Assembly: GCF_025061645.1 (NCBI RefSeq)
Contig: NZ_JANYMP010000018.1
Coordinates: 62,001 to 126,000, forward strand
DNA: 64,000 nt
Direction: 5' to 3'
Origin: Umezawaea endophytica
Lineage (GTDB): Bacteria; Actinomycetota; Actinomycetes; Mycobacteriales; Pseudonocardiaceae
The notes beneath the pieces are model-generated. The model did not search any database. It was not told the origin of the DNA and saw only the letters and a program-made list of their open reading frames with translations. This document shows, one piece after another, positions 50,992 to 63,433 of the stretch. Both the position numbers and the translations under genes were made by a program. The stretch's first letter is position 1. Every line of letters begins with the position of its first letter.

Positions 50992-51593
50992 CACTTCTCC
51001 TCCAGTGCGCCGCGCAGCCGGGACCGGGCGCGGGAGACGCGGGACCGGACGCTCGCCTCGGCGAGCCCGAGCACCGCGGCGGCCTCGCCGACCGGCAGCT
51101 CGCCGATCAGCACCAGCTCGACGGCTTCGCGTTCGGACCTCGGCAGCCGCGCGACGGCGTCCAGCACGGCCCTGAGCCGGTGCTCGCCGTCCAGCGACGT
51201 GGCCACCTGGTCGGCGTGGTCGCGGACGGTGTCGTCCACCGGCACGCGGCGGAGCAGCCGCTGGAACCTGGTGGTCCGCCGGAACTCGCCGCGCGCCAGG
51301 TGGCCCGCCACCGTGTAGAGCCACGGCAGCGCGCTGTCCTTGACCAGCGTGACGTCGTGCCTGCGCCGCCACGCCGTGAGGAACGTGGACGACGTCAGGT
51401 CCTCGGCGGTCGACCACGACGCCGTCAGCCGGTAGGCGTGGTTCCACACCGCCTCGGCGTGCCGGTCGTACAACTCGCCGAACGCGGCCTCGTCGCCCCG
51501 CGTCCACAGCTCGGCATCGGTGCGCCCCGCGGTCGAGTCGGATCCCTCGACCAAGGTCGTCGCCCCCTGCCGGCTGGTCGGTATCAGCCTCAT
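50991..51593 (-). CDS. ECF-type RNA polymerase sigma factor
   Basis: A 200-residue sigma-70 family protein with region 2 at about 36-80 (FGELYDRHAEAVWNHAYRLTAS..AEDLTSSTFLTAW) and region 4 at about 140-195 (LPRSEREAVELVLIGELPVGEAAAVLGLAEASVRSRVSRARSRL). It directs polymerase to a stress or envelope regulon not visible here. The ATG is in front of no clear ribosome site; a start at the Val about 15 residues in is possible. Transcribed with the downstream membrane protein. Confidence 0.9.
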   Translation of the reverse strand: MRLIPTSRQGATTLVEGSDSTAGRTDAELWTRGDEAAFGELYDRHAEAVWNHAYRLTASWSTAEDLTSSTFLTAWRRRHDVTLVKDSALPWLYTVAGHLARGEFRRTTRFQRLLRRVPVDDTVRDHADQVATSLDGEHRLRAVLDAVARLPRSEREAVELVLIGELPVGEAAAVLGLAEASVRSRVSRARSRLRGALEEK

Positions 51594-51733
51594 GGTCAGT
51601 ACGTGTCCGCCACCCGGCCGGGTGTTGCGTCCGCGGCTACGACCTCGGGATGACGGGACGGCACTACTCCGAGTGGACGCGCGCGCACGGCCGCGCGGGA
51701 CATGCTCGCACCACCAACGAGAAGGAGCCCGCC

Positions 51734-51880
51734 ATGGTCGCCACCACGATCGCCACGCCGCACACCCCCGCCGTCGTCGTCACGGCGGGCCGCGGTGTCG
51801 TCACCGCCGCGCGTTTCGCGGGCCACTTCCTGCTCGCCCTGGTCGGCGTCGTCTTCCTGGGCACGGGCCTCGACCACTGA
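51734..51880 (+). CDS. 48-residue putative membrane peptide
   Basis: A short gene with AAGGAG seven bases before its ATG. The first half is Thr/Val/Ala-rich, and residues about 25-44 form one hydrophobic segment (FAGHFLLALVGVVFLGTGL). It lies divergently from the sigma factor and 50 bases before def. No family recognised. Good ribosome site and codon bias at third positions support that it is real. Confidence 0.55.
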   Translation: MVATTIATPHTPAVVVTAGRGVVTAARFAGHFLLALVGVVFLGTGLDH

Positions 51881-51930
51881 ACCCCGACGACTCTCCTAGA
51901 CTGGTCGTCTGCCCAGTGCTAGGAGAGTGC

Positions 51931-52476
51931 GTGACCGTCCAACCCATCCGGCTGTTCGGGGACCCGGTGCTGCGCACGGCCGCCGCCGAGGTCACCGACT
52001 TCGACGCCGAGCTGCGCGGCCTGGTCAAGGACCTGTGGGACACGATGACCGAGGCGGGCGGCGCGGGCTTGGCCGCGCCCCAGTTGGGCGTCGGCCTGCG
52101 GGTGTTCACCTACCACGTCGACGGTTTCGCCGGACACCTGATCAACCCCACCTGGACCGTCGTCGGCGACGAGTTCCAGGAGGGCCCCGAGGGCTGCCTG
52201 TCCATCCCGGAGATGCACTGGGACTGCCGCCGCCACCTGAACGTGGTGGCCAAGGGGTGGAACATGCACGGCGAGCCGGTCGAGGTCGAGGGCACGAACA
52301 CGCTGGCCCGCTGCATCCAGCACGAGACCGACCACCTGGACGGCGTGCTGTTCCTGGACCGGCTGGACGCCGAGACCCGCAAGCTGGCGATGCGCGAGAT
52401 CCGCCAGGCCGAGTGGTTCGACGGCGGGGTCCCCGTGCTCAAGCAGAGCCCGCACCCGCTCTTCGGGGGGAACTGA
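51931..52476 (+). CDS. def: Peptide deformylase
   Basis: A 181-residue metalloenzyme that removes the formyl group from new proteins. All three motifs are present: [10 protein letters not shown] (44-53), EGCLS with metal Cys89, and QHETDHLDG with His131, Glu132, His135. AGGAGAG precedes the GTG. Followed two bases later by fmt, the enzyme adding formyl to the initiator tRNA. Confidence 0.96.
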   Translation: MTVQPIRLFGDPVLRTAAAEVTDFDAELRGLVKDLWDTMTEAGGAGLAAPQLGVGLRVFTYHVDGFAGHLINPTWTVVGDEFQEGPEGCLSIPEMHWDCRRHLNVVAKGWNMHGEPVEVEGTNTLARCIQHETDHLDGVLFLDRLDAETRKLAMREIRQAEWFDGGVPVLKQSPHPLFGGN

Positions 52477-52478
52477 CC

Positions 52479-53408
52479 GTGCGGTTGATCTTCGCGGGCA
52501 CGCCGGAACCGGCTCTGCCGTCCCTCCGCGCCTTCATCGAGTCGCCGGACCACGAGGTCGTCGCGGTCGTCACGCGCCCGGACGCCCCCGCGGGCCGGGG
52601 CCGCCACCTCGAACGCTCGCCGGTCGGCGCGCTGGCCGACGAGCACGGCATCGAGGTGCTCACGCCCGCCAAGGCGAGCGACCCGGACTTCCTGGCCCGG
52701 CTCCGGGAGCTGGCGCCCGACGCGTGCCCCGTGGTCGCGTACGGCGCGCTGCTGCCGCAGGCCGCGCTGGACATCCCCACCCACGGATGGGTGAACCTGC
52801 ACTTCTCGCTGCTGCCCGCCTGGCGTGGCGCGGCCCCCGTGCAGGCGGCCGTGCGCAACGGCGACGACATCGTCGGCGCGTCCACGTTCCGCATCGTCAA
52901 GCCGCTCGACGCGGGCCCGGTGTTCGGCACGGTCACCGAGGAGGCGCGTCCCCGCGACACCGCCGGTGAGCTGCTGGCCCGGTTCGCCGAGCGCGGGGCG
53001 CGGCTGCTGCTGGCCACCATCGACGGCATCGCCGACGGGACGCTGCGCCCGGTCGAGCAGCCGTCCGAGGGCGTCAGCTACGCGCCCAAGATCACCGTCG
53101 AGGACGCGCGGCTGGACTTCACCGCGCCCGCCACGGCGGTCGACCGGCTGGCCCGCGCGGTCACGCCCGATCCGGGGGCGTGGGCCGAGTTCCGGGGCGA
53201 ACGCCTCAAGCTCGGGCCCGTGCTGCCCGCCGACACCGAGGAGAAGCTGGCGCCGGGTGAACTCCTGGTGCAGCGCAAGCAGGTGCTCGTCGGCACCGCC
53301 ACCACACCCGTGGCGCTGGGCGACGTGCAGGCACCCGGCAAGAAGCGAATGGCCGCGACCGACTGGGCGCGCGGCGTCCGGGTCGAGGCCGGGGAGCGGA
53401 TCTCATGA
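52479..53408 (+). CDS. fmt: Methionyl-tRNA formyltransferase
   Basis: A 309-residue formyltransferase using 10-formyl-tetrahydrofolate. The catalytic set is Asn106 and His108 in [16 protein letters not shown] and Asp144 in [26 protein letters not shown] is the usual start. Overlaps rsmB as ATGA. Confidence 0.95.
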   Translation: MRLIFAGTPEPALPSLRAFIESPDHEVVAVVTRPDAPAGRGRHLERSPVGALADEHGIEVLTPAKASDPDFLARLRELAPDACPVVAYGALLPQAALDIPTHGWVNLHFSLLPAWRGAAPVQAAVRNGDDIVGASTFRIVKPLDAGPVFGTVTEEARPRDTAGELLARFAERGARLLLATIDGIADGTLRPVEQPSEGVSYAPKITVEDARLDFTAPATAVDRLARAVTPDPGAWAEFRGERLKLGPVLPADTEEKLAPGELLVQRKQVLVGTATTPVALGDVQAPGKKRMAATDWARGVRVEAGERIS

Positions 53409-54844
53409 ACGGCAATTCCTCCTCCCGACCCTCTCGGCCGTCCAGGCCGCGCAAGCCCGCGCCGCCGCGTCGGCGCGTGGGCCCGGAGCGCCCTCCCGTC
53501 GAGGACCCGGCCCGGCTGGCTGCGCTGGACACGCTGCGCGCGGTCCGCCAGCGCGACGCGTACGCGAACCTCGTGCTGCCGAAGCTGCTGCGCGAGCGCC
53601 GGATCACCGGCCGCGACGCGGCGCTGGCCACCGAACTGGCGTACGGCTCGGCGCGCGCGCAGGGCCTGCTGGACGCGGTGATCGGGGCGTGCTCCGACCG
53701 GCCGCTGTCCGAAGTGGACGGGCTGCTGCTCGACGCGCTGCGGCTGGGCGCGTACCAGTTGCTGCGCACCCGGATCCCGGCGCACGCCGCAGTGGCGTCC
53801 ACTGTGGACCTCGTGCGCGGCGGGCAGGGCTCCGGCGCCGCGGGCTTCGTCAACGCGGTCCTGCGGCGGATCACCGAGCAGGACGAGGCGTCCTGGGTCG
53901 ACGAGCTGGCGCCGGACCCGGACACCGACCCGATCGGCCACGTCGCCCTCGCCAACGCGCACCCGCGCTGGATCGCGCAAGCGTTCGCGGAGGCGCTGGG
54001 CAGCCGTGACGAGCCGCTGCGCGAAGCGCTGGCCGCGGATGACACCCGTCCCGAGGTGCACCTGGCAGCCCGGCCCGGCGAGGTGAGCGCGGAGGAGCTG
54101 GCCGCGATGACGGGCGGCGAGGTCGCCCCGTACTCGCCGTACGGCGTGCACCTGGAGTCCGGTTCCGGCGACCCCGGCGACCTGGACCCGCTGCGCGAGC
54201 ACCTCGCCGTCGTGCAGGACGAGGGCAGCCAGCTCTGCGCGGTCGCGCTGACCAACGTGCCCGTCGAGGGCTCGGACGAGCGCTGGCTCGACCTGTGCGC
54301 GGGCCCCGGCGGCAAGGCCGTGATGCTCGGCGCGCTGGCCTCGTTGAACGGCGGCACGCTGGACGCCGTGGAGCTGGCCCCGCACCGCGCGGAGCTGGTC
54401 CGCAAGGCGACCAAGGGCCTCCCGATCACCGTCCACGTCGGTGACGCCCGCGAGACCGACCTGCCGGAGGGGAGCTTCGACCGCGTGCTCGTCGACGCGC
54501 CGTGCACCGGTCTGGGCGCGTTGCGCCGCAGGCCGGAGGCGCGCTGGCGGCGGCAGCCGTCGGACGTGGCGCCGCTGACCAGGTTGCAGCGCGAGCTGCT
54601 GACCAAGGCGCTCAAGCTGGTCCGGCCGGGCGGGGTCGTGGCGTACGTCGTGTGCTCGCCGCACCTGTCCGAGACGGTCGGCATCGTGGCGGACGTGGCC
54701 AGGAGGACCGGCGCGGAGCGGTTGGACACCAAGGAGTTCTTCCCCGGCGTGCCGAACCTGAGCGATCCGCACAACGTCCAGCTCTGGCCGCACCTGCACG
54801 GCACGGACGCGATGTTCTGCGCCCTGCTGCGCAGGCCCGCCTAG
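53405..54844 (+). CDS. rsmB: 16S rRNA (cytosine-967-C5)-methyltransferase RsmB-type
   Basis: A 479-residue protein: a basic tail (1-35), a NusB-like RNA-binding domain (about 38-180) and a SAM methyltransferase domain with [11 protein letters not shown]. The two family cysteines are Cys367 in [15 protein letters not shown] and Cys417 in VVCSPH, one as nucleophile and one for product release. It belongs to the def-fmt-rsmB translation group. Confidence 0.92.
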   Translation: MNGNSSSRPSRPSRPRKPAPPRRRVGPERPPVEDPARLAALDTLRAVRQRDAYANLVLPKLLRERRITGRDAALATELAYGSARAQGLLDAVIGACSDRPLSEVDGLLLDALRLGAYQLLRTRIPAHAAVASTVDLVRGGQGSGAAGFVNAVLRRITEQDEASWVDELAPDPDTDPIGHVALANAHPRWIAQAFAEALGSRDEPLREALAADDTRPEVHLAARPGEVSAEELAAMTGGEVAPYSPYGVHLESGSGDPGDLDPLREHLAVVQDEGSQLCAVALTNVPVEGSDERWLDLCAGPGGKAVMLGALASLNGGTLDAVELAPHRAELVRKATKGLPITVHVGDARETDLPEGSFDRVLVDAPCTGLGALRRRPEARWRRQPSDVAPLTRLQRELLTKALKLVRPGGVVAYVVCSPHLSETVGIVADVARRTGAERLDTKEFFPGVPNLSDPHNVQLWPHLHGTDAMFCALLRRPA

Positions 54845-55344
54845 TGACCCGTGTCCTCGGCCTGATCACCTCGGGCGCGGGCGGGGTCGAGCGGTGGTTC
54901 CGCACCGGCCTCGCCGTGCCCGCGGTCGAACGGGGCTGGCGGCTGGCCGTCACGCTCACGCCGACGGCCGCCCGCTGGCTCGACGAGGCGGGCGAGCTGG
55001 GTCCGTTGGCCGAGCTGACGGACCTGCCGGTGCGCTGGACGTCCCGGCTGCCCAGCGAACCCAAGCCACACCCGCCGCCGGACTGCTTCGTGTTCGCGCC
55101 CGCGACGGCGAACTCCGTGGTGAAGCTCGCCCTGGGCATCTCGGACAACCAGGCCCTGACCGTGCTGTGCGAGGCGCTGGGGCTGCCGGACGTGCCGGTG
55201 GTCGTGCAGCCGCAGTCGAACGAGGCCCAGCGGCGGCACCCCGCGTGGGCCGGGCACCTGGCGACGCTGCGGTCCGCCGGGGTGCTGGTCGTGCCCGAGG
55301 GCGGCCCCGAGCCGGTGCTGGCCGAACTCGACCGGCTGGGATGA
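54844..55344 (+). CDS. Flavoprotein (HFCD family, CoaC-like fold)
   Basis: A 166-residue single-domain flavoprotein: VLGLITSGAGGVERW at the N-terminus, then CFVFAPATANSVVKLALGISDNQAL, the PxxAN flavin-binding motif of HFCD decarboxylases. The active histidine of CoaC and the PAMHxxMW loop are not seen, so it is probably not a phosphopantothenoylcysteine decarboxylase; a true coaBC is elsewhere in this window. It may oxidise or decarboxylate a C-terminal cysteine in a peptide. The GTG shares one base with the rsmB TAG. Confidence 0.75.
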   Translation: MTRVLGLITSGAGGVERWFRTGLAVPAVERGWRLAVTLTPTAARWLDEAGELGPLAELTDLPVRWTSRLPSEPKPHPPPDCFVFAPATANSVVKLALGISDNQALTVLCEALGLPDVPVVVQPQSNEAQRRHPAWAGHLATLRSAGVLVVPEGGPEPVLAELDRLG

Positions 55345-55460
55345 TCTTGCCGAGGTCGGCTCCCGCGCGCCTGGACCGGCTCTGACCGGGCCGTTCGGCC
55401 ATTCGAAGTATTCATTCCGCGCGAATTGACACGCGCCGGACGGGCGTTGCAGGCTGCACC

Positions 55461-57944
55461 GTGTCGATGGTCTCCGGGCGTGCGCGTGAATGGGATTCGG
55501 TGCGCCGCTTCCTGCTGGCCGCCGACTCCGGCACCGGTGGTGTGCTCGTCGTCGACGGCCCGCCCGTGTCCGGCAAGACCCTCCTCCTGCACGAGGCCGT
55601 GCGCCTGGCGCGCGAGCAGGGGCTGCCCGTGGTGCTCGTCGCGTCGACCTCGGGGGACCTGTTCGGCGGGTCGACCGACGTGGCCGCCGCGCTCGTCGCG
55701 GACCACCCGCTGCTGATCGCCGTCGACCACGCCCACCTCGACCCCGCCGGGGTGCTGGCGCTGCTGCCGGAGCTGCGCGGCAGGCCGTTGTCCGTGCTGA
55801 TGACGATGAACGGCGCCACCGCGGGCCCGGAGGTGCAGCGGACCCTCGCGGCGTGCGCCGAGGTCGTCGTCATGGGCCCGGTGGACGACGACGTCGTGGA
55901 CGAGATCGCCCGCCGCCTGCTGGGCGCGACCCCGCACGCCGACCTGCGTGCGCTCATCGCCGGAGCGGGCGGCAACCCGCGGCTGGTCACCGAGCTGATC
56001 GAGGGGCTGCGCGAGGAAGGCCAGCTCGAACTGCGCGGCGGTGTGGCGCACGTGCGCGGCGGCTGGCTGCCGCACCGGGTCGCGGCACTCGTGCGCGACC
56101 GCGTCGACCTGCTGTCCGCCAAGGCGACGCAACTGCTGCGCGTCGCCGCCGTCGTCGGCCGGTCCTTCCTGCTGCACGACGTCGCCACGATGATGAGCGA
56201 GACCACGGCCTCGCTGCTGCTGGCCGTGGACGAGGTCCTCCAGTCCGGGCTGCTCGTGCCCGCGCACGAACGGCTGGAGTTCCCCAGCGACCTCGTGCGG
56301 CGTGCCGTCGTCGAGTCGATCCCGCGGTCGATCCTGCACGCGCTGCGCCACGACGTCGCCGTGCTGCGACCGCCGTTCACCGTCGAGCCCACCGCGCACC
56401 CGCCCTTGCCCGGCGGTTCGGGCGGTGACGTCGTGCAGGGCGTTCGGACGCTCGCGGCGGGTGGTCGGCTCGGGTCGGCCATCGCGTTGGCACGGGAAGC
56501 GCTGGCGCAGCGGGTGTCCCCCACCGTCGCGGCGGAACTGCACTGCGTGCTCGCGGGCATCCTGCTGGCCGACGGACGGCCGGGTGACGCCGTGGTCGAG
56601 ACGGACCACGCGCTGACCATCCCGTCGTCCACCGGGCCGCTGCGGGGGCTGGCGGCGGCCGGGCGGCTGCTGTCGCTGTACTTCGCGACCGGGAGCCGGG
56701 TTCGCGAGCACGCGCTGTCGTTGCTGACGGTGCGCGATCGGGACGCCAGCGACGCCGACGCCGTGATGGCGGCGACGGTGCACTCGTGCCTGGAGTGGAA
56801 CGCCGGGAACCTGGCCGAGGGCGTCTACTGGGGACGCGAGTCGACGAAGTGGCCGCCGACCGGGCCGTCGGCGTGGTGGTTCTCGCACACGCCGGTGGCC
56901 TACGCGCTGAAGTTGGCGGCGCTGGGGGAGTTCGCCGAGGCCGAGGAACTGGTGGCCGGGGACGGGCCGGACCTGGACGACGCGGTGACCAGCGGGGCTC
57001 GGGCGGCTCGGCTGATCGCCCGGTCGAGGGTCCTGGTGCAGGCAGGCCGGTTGGCCGAGGCGCGTTCGGCCGCCCGCGCGGGGTTGGCGCTGGCGCACGA
57101 CCGGGGGCTGAGGTTGTTGGTGCCGCTGGCTTCCACGGTGCTGGGGACCGTGGCGATCCACCGCGGTGAGTACGAGGTGGCGGCCGAGCACGTGCGGCGG
57201 TACCGGGGGGACCTGGCCGGGGGCGAGGCCGTGCTGCACTCCGGGCAGTACGACTGGGTGGAGCTGCTGCTCGCCCACGCGCTGGGAGGGCCCGCTCGGG
57301 CGGCGGAGCTGGCACGGGAGCGGGTGGCGGACCCGAACTCGTTGCGGCGCATGGTGATCGAGGAGCCGGGGGCGGCGCCCTGGTTGGTGCGGCTGGGGAT
57401 CGCGGTGGGGGACAGCCGACTGGTCGCGGCGGTCCTGCTGGCGGCGGACGACCTCGCGGCCAACAACCCCGGCTACGGGTCGGTGTCGACGTCCGCCGCT
57501 CACGCGCGTGCGCTGGTGGACCGGGACGTGGAGGCGTTGCTGGTGGCCGCCGGACGGCACCGGCACCCGTGGGCCAAGGCGTGCGCGAACGCGGACCTGG
57601 TCGTGCTGCGCCGGGAGCGGGGCGAGGACGTCTCGCCCCACCTGGAGGTGGCGTCCCGGATCCTCGAGCAGATGGGGGCCGACGGGGAGGTCGCCCGGTT
57701 GAGGGCTCGGCCGGTCGAGGCGGGGACCGGCGGGGCGGACCGGGAGTGGCACCGGCTGTCGGAGCCCGAGCGGGACATCGCGCTGCTGGTGGGGGCCGGG
57801 TTGACGAACCGGCAGGTGGCCAAGCAGTTGTTCCTGTCGCCGCACACGGTGAACTACCACCTGAGGGGGATCTTCCGGAAGCTGGGGATCAGCTCGCGGG
57901 TGGAGCTGGCACGGGTGGCGCACGAGCAGGCGCCGTCCCGATGA
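55461..57944 (+). CDS. Large LuxR-type (LAL) transcriptional regulator
   Basis: An 827-residue regulator with an N-terminal ATPase (Walker A GPPVSGKT at 33-40, Walker B-like LLIAVDHAH near 82), a winged-helix/helical middle with TPR-like repeats, and a C-terminal LuxR helix-turn-helix at about 760-822 (LSEPERDIALLVGAGLTNRQVAKQLFLSPHTVNYHLRGIFRKLGI). LAL proteins often activate secondary-metabolite or sugar genes. TTGACA at 55426-55431 may be a -35, with a poor -10. No clear target cluster adjoins. Confidence 0.88.
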   Translation: MSMVSGRAREWDSVRRFLLAADSGTGGVLVVDGPPVSGKTLLLHEAVRLAREQGLPVVLVASTSGDLFGGSTDVAAALVADHPLLIAVDHAHLDPAGVLALLPELRGRPLSVLMTMNGATAGPEVQRTLAACAEVVVMGPVDDDVVDEIARRLLGATPHADLRALIAGAGGNPRLVTELIEGLREEGQLELRGGVAHVRGGWLPHRVAALVRDRVDLLSAKATQLLRVAAVVGRSFLLHDVATMMSETTASLLLAVDEVLQSGLLVPAHERLEFPSDLVRRAVVESIPRSILHALRHDVAVLRPPFTVEPTAHPPLPGGSGGDVVQGVRTLAAGGRLGSAIALAREALAQRVSPTVAAELHCVLAGILLADGRPGDAVVETDHALTIPSSTGPLRGLAAAGRLLSLYFATGSRVREHALSLLTVRDRDASDADAVMAATVHSCLEWNAGNLAEGVYWGRESTKWPPTGPSAWWFSHTPVAYALKLAALGEFAEAEELVAGDGPDLDDAVTSGARAARLIARSRVLVQAGRLAEARSAARAGLALAHDRGLRLLVPLASTVLGTVAIHRGEYEVAAEHVRRYRGDLAGGEAVLHSGQYDWVELLLAHALGGPARAAELARERVADPNSLRRMVIEEPGAAPWLVRLGIAVGDSRLVAAVLLAADDLAANNPGYGSVSTSAAHARALVDRDVEALLVAAGRHRHPWAKACANADLVVLRRERGEDVSPHLEVASRILEQMGADGEVARLRARPVEAGTGGADREWHRLSEPERDIALLVGAGLTNRQVAKQLFLSPHTVNYHLRGIFRKLGISSRVELARVAHEQAPSR

Positions 57945-57949
57945 GCGGC

Positions 57950-57974
57950 GCCTGAGCACCCCCAGTGCTCAGGC
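57950..57974. terminator. Terminator after the LuxR-type gene
   Basis: GCCTGAGCAC (57950-57959) pairs with GTGCTCAGGC (57965-57974), loop CCCCA. It lies between convergent genes. Confidence 0.65.
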
Positions 57975-58003
57975 ACCCACCGCCGGCGGATTCGGCGGGA
58001 GTC

Positions 58004-58681
58004 TCAGGCACCCACGGCGGTGCCGTCCGCGTGGTGGCTCAAGGCCGCCAGCACCGACGCCGCGACCGCGGAGGCGTGGGCGTCGGAGTCGGCCACCGAG
58101 CGGAGCAGCGGGGTCTCCGGTCGGGTCGTGGTGATGACCGTGCACCGGACGCCGTGCCGGGTCACCTCCGCCGCCAGGTGGTTCGCGTAGGCGGTGGCCG
58201 CCGCCTTCGACGCGGTGTAGGCCGCGTAACCCGGCTGGAGGGTCTGGACCGTCGTGGCGACGGTGATGATGGCCCCGCCGCCGCGCGGCACCATGCGGGC
58301 GGCGGCGGCACGGCTGAGGTGGAAGACGGCGTGGGTGTTGATGGCGAAGCTCCGCGACCAGTCGTCGTCGGTGAGGCCGGTGGCCCTGCCGGTGCGGAGG
58401 AGGTCGGCGGCGTTCACGGCGATGTCGACCGGGCCGACCTCGCGCTCCACCTGGTCGACCAGTGACTCGACGGCGGGGCCCGAGGAGATGTCCACCTGTC
58501 GGCCCGCGACCCGCAGACCCGCTCGTTGCAGGCGCTCCACCAGGTCGCAGAGGGCACGGCCGTCGTGGTCGACGGCCGTCACGACGGCACCCCGCGCCGC
58601 CAGCGCGGCGACCACCTCGGCACCGACGGCGCCGCAAGCGCCGGTCACCACCGCGGTCTTGCGGTCGAACTCCCGGTTCAC
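58004..58681 (-). CDS. Short-chain dehydrogenase/reductase
   Basis: A 225-residue SDR with cofactor motif TGACGAVG (13-20), the NAA variant of the NNAG motif, and the catalytic YTASK. It resembles 2,3-dihydroxybenzoate-forming dehydrogenases and ketoreductases, but no partner genes define a substrate. The start is uncertain: three GTG codons lie within nine bases (58681, 58684, 58690); the last is best spaced from GGGAG. Confidence 0.8.
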   Translation of the reverse strand: MNREFDRKTAVVTGACGAVGAEVVAALAARGAVVTAVDHDGRALCDLVERLQRAGLRVAGRQVDISSGPAVESLVDQVEREVGPVDIAVNAADLLRTGRATGLTDDDWSRSFAINTHAVFHLSRAAAARMVPRGGGAIITVATTVQTLQPGYAAYTASKAAATAYANHLAAEVTRHGVRCTVITTTRPETPLLRSVADSDAHASAVAASVLAALSHHADGTAVGA

Positions 58682-58868
58682 CACTGCCACTCCCAGATCG
58701 AGCCCCCGGTCCCGACCGTAGGCGTCCGGGATGGCGGGTGGAACTACCCGCGTGAGTAGTGCCTCAGCGACGCCATAAGCGCAGCTCACGCCTTTGCGAA
58801 CGGCGTTACCGCGCAAACGAGTAGTCCGGGCCCGCACGGCGGGACGGCGGTACCTAGACTCCTGTTCC

Positions 58869-59543
58869 GTGGTCCACCAGCCGATGATCGCCCCCAGCAT
58901 CCTGTCCGCCGACTTCGCCCACCTCGCCCGCGAGGCCGCGGCCGTCACCGGCGCCGACTGGCTGCACGTCGACGTGATGGACGCGCACTTCGTGCCGAAC
59001 CTGACGCTGGGGCTGCCGGTGGTGAAGTCGCTGCTCAAGGCGACGGACATCCCGCTGGACTGCCACCTCATGATCGACGACCCGGACCGCTGGGCCATCG
59101 GGTACGCCGAGGCGGGCGCGTACAACGTCACCGTGCACGTCGAGGCGGCGGCCGACCCGGTCCAACTGGCCAAGAACCTGCGCGCGGCCGGGTCGAAGGC
59201 GGGGCTGTCGATCAAGCCGGGCACGCCGCTGGAGCCATACGTCGAGGTGCTCAAGCACTACGACACGCTGCTGGTCATGTCGGTCGAGCCGGGTTTCGGC
59301 GGGCAGTCGTTCATGGCCGAGGTGCTGGACAAGGTGCGCACCGCGCGACGGCTGGTCGACACCGGGCACTTGAAGCTGGTCGTCGAGATCGACGGCGGCA
59401 TCAACGCCGACACGATCGCCGCCGCCGCCGAGGCCGGTGTGGACTGCTTCGTCGCGGGCTCCGCCGTCTACGACGCCGAGGACCCCGGTCGCGCGCTGGA
59501 GGCGCTGCGCGCGCTGGCCGCCGCGAACTCGACGCGTTCCTGA
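58869..59543 (+). CDS. rpe: Ribulose-phosphate 3-epimerase
   Basis: A 224-residue TIM-barrel enzyme interconverting ribulose- and xylulose-5-phosphate. [44 protein letters not shown] and EIDGGIN carry the metal and phosphate ligands. TAGACT eight bases before the GTG suggests a near-leaderless promoter; the frame upstream is open but not coding-like. Ribulose-5-phosphate is also a riboflavin precursor, and the gene shares its stop base with ribD. Confidence 0.94.
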   Translation: MVHQPMIAPSILSADFAHLAREAAAVTGADWLHVDVMDAHFVPNLTLGLPVVKSLLKATDIPLDCHLMIDDPDRWAIGYAEAGAYNVTVHVEAAADPVQLAKNLRAAGSKAGLSIKPGTPLEPYVEVLKHYDTLLVMSVEPGFGGQSFMAEVLDKVRTARRLVDTGHLKLVVEIDGGINADTIAAAAEAGVDCFVAGSAVYDAEDPGRALEALRALAAANSTRS

Positions 59544-60550
59544 TGCTCGACGAGGCGATGCGGCTCGCGATGGCGAGCAGCGAGCTGGTCCGGGGCACGA
59601 CCAGCCCCAACCCGCCGGTCGGCGCGGTGGTGCTGGACGCGCGCGGCGAGGTGGTCGGCGTCGGCGCGACCCGACCGCCCGGTGGTCCGCACGCGGAGGT
59701 CGTCGCGCTCGCCGAAGCCGGTGACCGCGCTCGCGGCGGCACGGCCGTCGTGACGCTCGAACCGTGCTCGCACCACGGCCGCACGCCGCCGTGCACCGAG
59801 GCGCTGCTCGCGGCCGGCGTGGCGCGCGTCCGGTACGCCGTGTCGGACCCGAACCCGAAGGCCTCGGGCGGGGGCGCACTGCTGCGGGCCGCCGGTGTCG
59901 ACGCCGAGGGCGGGCTGCTGGCGACCGAGGTCGAACGCGGACCGCTGCGCGCGTGGCTGCACTTCGCCCGCACCGGCAGGCCGCACGTGACGTGGAAGTA
60001 CGCCGCGACGCTGGACGGCAGGGTCGCCGCGGCGGACGGCACCAGCCGGTGGATCAGCTCCGAGGAGTCGCGCGCGGAGGTGCACGTGCTGCGGACCAGG
60101 ATCGATGCGATCATGGTCGGCACCGGCACCGTGCGCGCCGACGACCCCCGGCTGACCGCTCGGGGAATCCCGGCGGCCCGCCAGCCGTTGCGGGTGGTGG
60201 TGGGCGAGGGCGACCTGCCGCCGGGGGCGAAGGTGTTCGACGACGAGGCCGAGACGGTGCGCGTGCGCACGCACGACCCGGACGAGGTGCTCGCCGAACT
60301 GGTCGCCCGCGGCGTGGTCGACGTGCTCCTCGAAGGCGGTCCCACCCTCGTCGGGGCGTTCGTCGCGGCGGGCCGGGTGGACCGGGTGCTGCTGTACACC
60401 GCGCCGAAGCTGTTGGGCGCGGGAATGGTGGCGCTGGGCGACGCCGGGGTGGCGACCATCACCGACGCTGTCGGGTTGGTGGTCGAAGAGGTCAGTATGT
60501 GCGGGCCGGACGTGCGGATCTCCGCCGTTCCGGCGGTGTTGAACGGCTGA
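59543..60550 (+). CDS. ribD: Bifunctional riboflavin deaminase/reductase RibD
   Basis: A 335-residue enzyme. The N-terminal deaminase has zinc ligands HAE (about residue 52) and LEPCSHHGRTPPC; the C-terminal reductase has VTWKYAATLDGRVAAADGTSRWIS and LLEGGPTLVGAFV. It performs the second and third steps of riboflavin synthesis. The ATG shares one base with the rpe TGA, so no FMN riboswitch precedes it. Confidence 0.94.
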   Translation: MLDEAMRLAMASSELVRGTTSPNPPVGAVVLDARGEVVGVGATRPPGGPHAEVVALAEAGDRARGGTAVVTLEPCSHHGRTPPCTEALLAAGVARVRYAVSDPNPKASGGGALLRAAGVDAEGGLLATEVERGPLRAWLHFARTGRPHVTWKYAATLDGRVAAADGTSRWISSEESRAEVHVLRTRIDAIMVGTGTVRADDPRLTARGIPAARQPLRVVVGEGDLPPGAKVFDDEAETVRVRTHDPDEVLAELVARGVVDVLLEGGPTLVGAFVAAGRVDRVLLYTAPKLLGAGMVALGDAGVATITDAVGLVVEEVSMCGPDVRISAVPAVLNG

Positions 60551-60559
60551 GGAGGAACG

Positions 60560-61197
60560 GTGTTCACCGGGATCGTCGAAGAACTGGGTGAGATCGTCCA
60601 AGTGGCGGATCTGCCCGACGCGGCACGCTTGACCGTGTCCGGTCCACTGGTGACCAGCGACGCCAAGCACGGCGACTCCATCGCCGTCAACGGCGTCTGC
60701 CTCACCGTCGTGGACGTCGTCGACGGCGGCTTCACCGCCGACGTGATGCGCGAGACGCTGGTGCGCAGCAGCCTCGCCAAGGTGGCCGCGGGTGACCGGG
60801 TCAACCTGGAGCGCGCCGCCGCACTCGGTCAGCGGCTGGGCGGGCACATCGTGCAGGGCCACGTCGACGGCACCGGCACGGTGCTGGCGCGCGAGACCAC
60901 CGAGCACTGGGAGATCGTCCACATCGGACTGCCCGCGTCGCTGGCGCGGTACGTCGTGGAGAAGGGCTCCATCACGGTCGACGGCGTGTCGCTGACCGTC
61001 GTGTCCGTCACCGACGACGAGTTCACCGTGAGCCTCATCCCCACGACGCTGGAGCTGACCACGCTCGGCAGGCGCGGGATCGGCGACGCGGTCAACCTGG
61101 AGGTGGACGTGCTCGCGAAGTACGTGGAACGCCTCACGCTGCCGCACCTGCGCGGCGCCGGGACCACGGACAGCGCCGAAGAGGGGGTGACCCGCTC

Positions 61198-61201
<4 letters not shown>
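60560..61201 (+). CDS. ribE: Riboflavin synthase alpha chain
   Basis: A 213-residue protein of two similar barrels, each with a [10 protein letters not shown] / GDxVNLExxxL style repeat; ANGVCLTV-like [10 protein letters not shown] and [10 protein letters not shown] are the two lumazine sites. It makes riboflavin from two lumazines. GAGGAACG precedes the GTG. Overlaps ribBA as GTGA. Confidence 0.95.
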
Positions 61202-63417
<2,216 letters not shown>

Positions 63418-63433
63418 GGGTTGTGAGCTGGAG

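Noticed and set aside
59500-59543. FMN riboswitch before the rib genes
   Set aside because: rpe and ribD share a base, leaving no leader; nothing like an RFN element upstream of rpe either.
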